From Bacteroidota bacterium (GTDB lineage Bacteria > Bacteroidota > Bacteroidia > Flavobacteriales > Weeksellaceae), in assembly GCA_023423715.1 (NCBI GenBank), contig JAFAFC010000020.1, forward strand, positions 70,673-134,672: DNA of 64,000 bases. Reading direction: 5' to 3'. The translations under genes were made by a program, and so were the position numbers. Numbering within the stretch: the stretch's first letter is position 1; each line of letters begins with the position of its first letter. Shown here one piece after another: positions 58,623 to 64,000 of this stretch. The notes under the pieces were generated by a model, which saw only the letters and a list, made by a program, of their open reading frames with translations, had not been told where the DNA came from and did not search any database.

Positions 58623-58729
58623 CGTCAGTTCGAGTAGATTTTGAAGAAATCGTATCGAGAACTTTTTAATTATTAACAAAGACGAAACTTCTCGATACAA
58701 AATTTTTCAAATTTTTACTCGAAGGGACG
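58623..58729. repeat. Imperfect inverted repeat of 107 bp, MITE- or REP-like
   Basis: The outer arms CGTCAGTTCGAGTA and TACTCGAAGGGACG pair with two mismatches. Inside them, GTATCGAGAA (58652-58661) and TTCTCGATAC (58689-58698) pair perfectly. TTCGAGT and GTATCGAGAA patterns recall interspersed repeats of flavobacterial genomes (from memory). It lies between the third permease and TolC genes. Confidence 0.6.
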
Positions 58730-58812
58730 AAATAAATTGTAAAAAAATATTATGAATTGCAACCTAAAATTGGTTTCGCAAAAAAAAACATAATTCAAAA
58801 CTAAAATCTAAA

Positions 58813-60105
58813 ATGAAAAAATATTCATTCCTACTAATTTTACTTTTTAACCTTTTTTCTGCACAAGAAAATTGGACTTTGCAGCAATGTCTGGATTACG
58901 CCCAAAAAACGAATCCAGACGTGCGACAAGGGCTTTTGGAAGTCAACAAAAACATCCGTGAGAAAAACATGGCGACTGGGAAATTACTTCCTTCAGTTAA
59001 TGCAAATATTGGTCATAGCTACAGTTTTGGATCGACGATTAACCCCAGTAACAATGCGAGGGAAGCGTTGAATGTTCAGTACGATCAATTTTCGGCGCAA
59101 GCAAATGTTGATTTATTTAATTGGAGAAATTATTTGAATATCGGTTTGTCAAAACTCAATAAAGAAAGCTCAGAATACCGTTCACAAAGCATTTTGAATA
59201 ATGTAAAACTGAATATCATCAATCTTTTTTTTCAGTATCAAAAAAGCAAATCTTGGTTGGAAGTTCTAGAACCGCAAGTTACAGGGATGAAAGAGCAAAT
59301 CGCAAGGACGGAAAAAGAAGTAGAAATCGGAAGTCGTGCAAAAAGCGATGTTTACGATATTAAAGCCAATTTTGGAACGATTCAAGAGCAATGGATTTCG
59401 GCGCAAAATGATGTCAATATTTCAAAAATTAATCTTCTTTCGGCGTTAAATATCAATCAGGATTCCATCAATTTTGTGATGAATGGAAGCGAATCAGAAG
59501 CATTTCCTTTTATTTCAAAAGAGAATTTAATTGAAGAATTGGTCAAGAAAAATCCAGTTTATGCCGAAACACAAAAGAATATTGAAATCGCTAATCAACG
59601 TTTAAAAATAGCTAAATCTGGTTATTTACCATCGATTTCAGGACAATATCAATGGTCAACATTTTATTCTAAAGTTCTGAACTCACCAAATGTTGCTCCG
59701 AATTTTTCAGATCAGTTTTCGCAAAATAAAAATCAACAAGTGTATTTAGGATTGAATATTCCAATTTTTCAACAATTTCAAGTAAAAAACAATGTTGAAA
59801 TTTCAAAATTGGATAAACTTAACACCGAATACGACAATCAAAAAAAGATAACCGAACTTTATAAAACATTGAATATCATTGCGGAACAATATGCCAACGC
59901 GACTGAAAAGAATCGACTTCTTAATGAAAATTTTGAAAATCAAAAACTCTCTTTTGAACGTTCTGAAGAAAAATACCGTGAAGGTTTAATCGATGCATAT
60001 AATTTTTTCGTGGTTCGAAATAATTGGTTACAAGCGAATTACAATCTTATTAATAGTAAATTTAATGTGATGCAACAAACCGAATTGTTGAAGGTTTTTG
60101 AATAG
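58813..60105 (+). CDS. TolC-family outer-membrane channel of the ABC export operon
   Basis: The 430-residue product has a signal peptide (ending NLFSAQ) and the TolC-type two-fold helical structure (WTLQQCLDYAQKTNPDVRQ, near residue 21; later GLNIPIFQQFQVKNNVEISK). The central helices bear long Gln/Asn-rich stretches. It would form the outer-membrane exit for HlyD and the permeases. A 259-bp spacer with repeats separates it from them, so it may have its own promoter. It converges with the AlkB-like gene, 2 bp apart. Confidence 0.92.
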   Translation: MKKYSFLLILLFNLFSAQENWTLQQCLDYAQKTNPDVRQGLLEVNKNIREKNMATGKLLPSVNANIGHSYSFGSTINPSNNAREALNVQYDQFSAQANVDLFNWRNYLNIGLSKLNKESSEYRSQSILNNVKLNIINLFFQYQKSKSWLEVLEPQVTGMKEQIARTEKEVEIGSRAKSDVYDIKANFGTIQEQWISAQNDVNISKINLLSALNINQDSINFVMNGSESEAFPFISKENLIEELVKKNPVYAETQKNIEIANQRLKIAKSGYLPSISGQYQWSTFYSKVLNSPNVAPNFSDQFSQNKNQQVYLGLNIPIFQQFQVKNNVEISKLDKLNTEYDNQKKITELYKTLNIIAEQYANATEKNRLLNENFENQKLSFERSEEKYREGLIDAYNFFVVRNNWLQANYNLINSKFNVMQQTELLKVFE

Positions 60106-60107
60106 TA

Positions 60108-60716
60108 TTATCGAACAATCGTCCGGAAAGTAAGATTAATTCGGGGAGTATTAATTTTTTTAGTGGGGGGAAGACGATGCAGCCAATGGGTTTGTGTCGT
60201 TCCTTTCATAATTAACAAGCTTCCGTGTTCAAGATGGATTTCAACTTTTTCCTTGGTTTGCTTATGCTTAAAAGCAAATTTTCGTTCGGCTCCAAAACTT
60301 AGAGAAGCAATGGCGCCATTTTTTTTAAGATCGGTTTCGCCGTCGCTGTGCCACGCCATTCCTTCGTCGCCGGTATGATATAAATTGAGCAGACAAGAAT
60401 TATACTTTTCGCCACTTTGTTCTTCGACAAGCTTTTTTAAAATTAATAGATTTTCCGTCCAAGGAAGCGCCATTTTGGTAATTTTAGAATAAGTATATTC
60501 AAACGGTAAATCTCCATACCAAGCCACTTTTCGTTTGGTGAGAATTCGTTTTCCGAAAATAAGAGCTTCGTCATTTCGCCATTCAATTTCGTGAAATAAC
60601 GATTCATAAAACCTCGTTGCTTCTTCAATAGAGAGTATTTTACCATGGTAATTTACTTCGCCATCTTTTGGAAGCCAATTTCGGGAAGGTTCTTCTAAAA
60701 ATTCAAATAAACTCAT
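60108..60716 (-). CDS. AlkB-like Fe(II)/2-oxoglutarate dioxygenase
   Basis: The 202-residue protein keeps the AlkB fold features: His123-Ser-Asp125 (AWHSDGETDL) and His180 bind iron, and Arg192 and Arg198 in PRINLTFR bind 2-oxoglutarate. The late THWLHRLPP segment is typical of the family. AlkB homologues remove methyl groups from damaged DNA or RNA bases in the cytoplasm. It is preceded on its strand by an AT-rich gap and shares the 3' end region with the TolC gene. It is intact. Confidence 0.93.
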   Translation of the reverse strand: MSLFEFLEEPSRNWLPKDGEVNYHGKILSIEEATRFYESLFHEIEWRNDEALIFGKRILTKRKVAWYGDLPFEYTYSKITKMALPWTENLLILKKLVEEQSGEKYNSCLLNLYHTGDEGMAWHSDGETDLKKNGAIASLSFGAERKFAFKHKQTKEKVEIHLEHGSLLIMKGTTQTHWLHRLPPTKKINTPRINLTFRTIVR

Positions 60717-60975
60717 TCTGCATTTTGGTAAATCAAAGTTCGGAAAATTTTGAAATCTAATTTTGAATTTTATAGAATATAATTTACATTTTATTTACTC
60801 TGAATTTACAAATTGTTCAAATTGTTGTGTTTTGCGTAATAGATTTTTAGATTAAAATTATCAAATTAATTACAAAATAAGATAAATACTCTATAATAAT
60901 TAATAAATATATTAATTATTTCTTTAATTATCAATAATTAATCCTATATTCGGTGCGAATTATTAAATGTTATTT

Positions 60976-63876
60976 ATGAAGAAAAATTACTTTAAAGCAT
61001 CATCAAAGCTTTTTTTGACGGCAGGTTTTTTTGCCTTGTTGTCAATTTCTGCGAATGCACAAACGGCATCAGATGCAAAAGTTCTGAAAAGTAAAACCAA
61101 TGAAGCAATCTTGTCTAAAGCCCATGCAGAAGCTCAAAAATTGGTAGTATCAGAAGCAACGCTAAAGAAATTTGCGAAGGAAAAAGATGTCCCTTTTAGA
61201 TTTGAGGCCAAAGATGGACGGATTATGCAACTTGCCGCAATTGATGGAAGTGGAAATCCAATTTACCTAATTACAGACAATGAGAAAGCTGCAATTACTT
61301 CAGGAGTAAACCTATTGCAGTTTGGTGGCGCAAGTGGTTATGATCTATCTGGTAAAGATGTTAAAATTGTTGAATGGGACGGAGGTAGAGTTCGTGCTAC
61401 GCATCAGGAACTAGTTGGAAAAATTATACTTGGTGTGGATACAGGTTCAATTGTAAATACCTTAAGTGACCATTCTACACACGTAGCAGGGACTATTCTT
61501 GCGACAGGAATCAACACAAAGGCCAAAGGAATGGCACCTGATTCTAAAATTGTTTCCTATGATTTTAATAATAATTTTAATGAATTAAATGCTTCTCTAT
61601 CTAAGCAAGAAGGAATATTATCGACCCATTCTTATGGTTATAATACTGGATGGAATTTGAACGCAGCAGGAACAGGCTGGGATTGGTTGGGTGATAGTGC
61701 GGTTAGCTCCACGATTGATTATCGTTTTGGATATTATTCCGAATATGATGCGAACATTGACCGATCATTATTAGCTGCACCATGGCATACTTTAGTTAGA
61801 TCTGCAGGGAACCATAGGGGAGATGGACCAACTAATGCGGGTACAACAGCAGAACCTAGAGAAAAAGACGGTGGTACAACGGGATATGATTGTGTATCTT
61901 TTGGGAGTTTACCCAAAAATGCAATCATAGTTGGTGCTGTAAATCCCGTATTGTATTATTCTGGACCGCAAAGTGTCACAATGACTTCTTTTAGTTCTTG
62001 GGGACCAACAGATGATGGAAGGATTGTACCAACCGTGGTTGCAGATGGAGCAGGTGTATATTCTGCATTTAGTACAGGTGATAGTGCATATGGAACCATG
62101 AGTGGTACATCTATGGCAACACCAGCTACTACTGGTGCATTAACTTTGATTCAAGAGTTTGCAAAAAAGAAAACTGGAAATTATTTTACATCGCCTTTAA
62201 TTAAAAGTATTATTACAAATACAGCGAAAGAAGCTGGAAATTTAGGACCAGATTATATTTATGGATTTGGATTAATTGATGCAAAAGCATCTGTTGATTT
62301 AATTGAGAACAAAGGAGGTGTTTCTGATTATAAAGAAGGTGCACTAAAAAATGGTGAAACGGTAACATTAACTTTTAATGTTGAAGCTGGAAAACCATTT
62401 AAAGCAACCCTTGCTTGGTTGGATAAACCCGGAGTTCCTAAGGCTGATGTTCAATCAACTGAGAAAAAAGATCCTTCATTTTTAAATGATCGAACGCCAA
62501 AACTAATAGATGATTTAGATTTACGAGTTGAACAAAACGGAACTGTATTTTTACCATACATTTTAGATCCAGCAAATCCAGCAAATGTTGCAACTACTGG
62601 TGATAATGTAGTTGATAATATTGAACAGATTTATATTGAAAATCCTCAAACAGGTACAGTTACATTATCTTTTACCCACAAAGGAACTCTAACTGATGAT
62701 GTTTATTATGGTCTTAGCGTTACAGGAATGCCTGCCGATACAGATTTAGAGGTGAGTAATATTGAGCCAAATGTTGCTAAAGAAGAAATTGGCTTTGCGA
62801 CGCCAATAAAAGTTACGGTAAAAAATAATGGAGGCCAAGACTTTAGAAATGCTAATGTATTATTTACAGTAAAGGATCCAATTGGAGTTGTGATGTTTGA
62901 GACTACACAAACAATCCCAGTACTGAATGCGGGACAAGCCTTAGATGTATTGTTCACTGCAGATTTACCTGAGGTTTTCACTAATTATGTAGTTGGGGCG
63001 AAAGTTATTGCATCGGGTGATCAGGTTAGCACAAATAACCAATTACAAAAAACTATTGTCTCTGTTAAAGCTGATTTGCGAGAAGGGAATTCAAAAATGG
63101 TTGAAACTTTTAACACTACTTATGACCAGCATAGTTGGAAAGTTGTTGATGTCGATAATGATGGCAAAACTTGGAGTTATAATACTACAACTAGTTTTAT
63201 TAAAGATGGTACGCAAGTAGCATATAGTGGAAATTATTCAACAACTAATCCAGTTGTACTTGGTAAAGCTAATGATTGGTTAATAAGTAATCCTGTAATT
63301 TTGAAAGCAGGCTCTAAATATAAAGTAAGTTATTATTATAAACGTAATTCCACTACCGCAACAAGAGGTGAAGTATTAGATACATTCTTAGGAAATGCAC
63401 AAGATGTTGCTTCTATGACTACCACACTAAACAATAATGTTCTTGTTCAAACGGATCCACTTGTTTGGGATTTAAAAGAATTTGAATTTACTGCTGAGAC
63501 AGATGGAGTACAATATTTTGGCATACGTCATACAACGCAAGCTGACAAAACTAGTAGCTGGGCAGCTGCAATCGAAGATTTCGCAGTTCTTAATATTGAA
63601 CAAGGTAAGCCTAGCGCGGATATATACTATAAAGTTTTAGATGACTCTTCTGTAATCACATCGATAAACGATGTACAATTTGAAGCTGCCGATGTAATAA
63701 CACCCGCTGTAACTTCGTGGAATTGGTCTTTTACACCAAACACGGTTACCTACGTTAACGGAACTTCTGCAACAAGCGAAAAGCCTCAGGTACGTTTTAA
63801 TAACAAGGGAACATACTCTGTAAAATTAAATATGACAAACGCAATGGGATCTGGTGAAAGTAATAAATATAACTAG
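60976..63876 (+). pseudogene. Subtilisin-family secreted protease, C-terminally truncated by an insertion sequence
   Basis: The 966-residue protein begins at 60976 (an ATG at 60967 adds three residues) with a signal peptide ending SANAQ. The S8 catalytic triad is Asp135 (VEWDGG), His166 (SDHSTHVAG) and Ser379 (SGTSMATPA). CARDB-like and jelly-roll-like domains follow (about 575-870). The last 60 residues form most of a PKD domain, which stops abruptly at SNKYN followed by TAG. Full-length relatives normally continue to a type IX secretion sorting domain, absent here. The stop lies at the junction with an IS-like sequence. A functional shortened enzyme cannot be excluded. Confidence 0.7.
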
Positions 63877-64000
63877 TCTCTCCTTAAACCACCTATAATT
63901 TACTGATTATTAGTATTTTGGGTTCAAACTAGCTTGTTTTTTATTGCAAGAATTTGTATCTTAGAGCTTTAAAACCTTGCAAATATGTTGGGGAAAAATC
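63875..64000 (+). mobile_element. Left end of an IS5-like insertion sequence (cut by window edge)
   Basis: The terminal 126 bases after the CTAG around 63873-63876 have no link to the protease. They hold a short leader (GTCTCTCCTTAAACC...), promoter-like TTG and TATCTTAG, and an ATG at 63984. CTAG fits the YTAR target preference known for IS5-group elements. The exact boundary is uncertain by a few bases. Confidence 0.5.
63984..64000 (+). CDS. Transposase start, five codons (cut by window edge)
   Basis: The frame ATG-TTG-GGG-AAA-AAT encodes MLGKN and runs off the window. That beginning resembles IS5/IS1182-type transposases of Bacteroidota, recalled rather than matched. Five residues are too few for a firm call; the support comes mainly from the interrupted protease. 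Confidence 0.4.

Overview
The window looks like a chromosomal segment of a flavobacterium (Bacteroidota; a Chryseobacterium/Empedobacter-like relative is likely, but the species is not decided). The DNA is AT-rich. Many promoters fit the Bacteroidota pattern (TTG, about 19-21 nt, TAnnTTTG). It encodes TonB-dependent uptake, TPR-AraC and TPR-LuxR regulators, ABC exporters with several FtsX-type permeases, and secreted multidomain proteases of the kind exported by type IX secretion. No rRNA, tRNA, CRISPR array or prophage was seen. LAYOUT: (1) 1-2.8 kb: the start of a TPR protein (minus strand, cut by the edge), a small lipoprotein, and an NhaC-family transporter behind a leader RNA that resembles a stripped-down SAM-I (S-box) riboswitch. 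(2) 2.9-8.1 kb: an operon of exported ankyrin protein, DUF2271 protein, PepSY/flavodoxin-reductase membrane flavoprotein and ApbE flavin transferase, probably a chain carrying electrons from NAD(P)H to the periplasm. (3) 8.1-12.0 kb: three tandem paralogous exported fibre-like proteins and a TPR-AraC regulator, all minus strand. (4) 12.2-27.1 kb: a denitrification and low-oxygen respiration island. It holds a copper TonB receptor and a Cys-rich partner (minus strand), then an Rrf2 regulator, a membrane protein, nirK, nirV, an SCO copper chaperone, cytochrome c, the RIC iron-sulfur repair protein, quinol NO reductase, hemerythrin, a Crp/Fnr regulator, and a compact cbb3-like oxidase with two small membrane proteins. 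Copper enters through the receptor, SCO may deliver it, NirK makes NO, NorZ removes NO, and RIC repairs damage. Related 26-bp operator-like sequences precede rrf2 and ric. (5) 27.1-31.9 kb: a TPR-LuxR regulator, a small membrane protein, a lipoprotein and an ABC-F ATPase. (6) 31.9-39.5 kb: a two-component system and a heavy-metal RND efflux pump (TolC, HlyD, RND), with four phased boxes before the TolC gene. (7) 39.6-43.7 kb: a TlpA-like thioredoxin and a tight operon of seven small soluble proteins of poorly understood families. (8) 43.7-60.1 kb: a serine hydrolase and an NtrB/NtrC-type pair (minus strand), divergent from a large export operon: HlyD adaptor, zinc metallopeptidase, ABC ATPase, three FtsX/MacB-type permeases and TolC. 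Its longer spacers carry 7-nt tandem repeats. (9) 60.1-64.0 kb: an AlkB-like dioxygenase and a subtilisin-family protease whose reading frame stops where an IS5-like insertion sequence appears to begin. The clearest candidates for new biology are the minimal S-box-like leader, the shared rrf2/ric operator, the compact oxidase, the tandem enhancer sites before the export operon, and the repeat-studded mosaic permease array.
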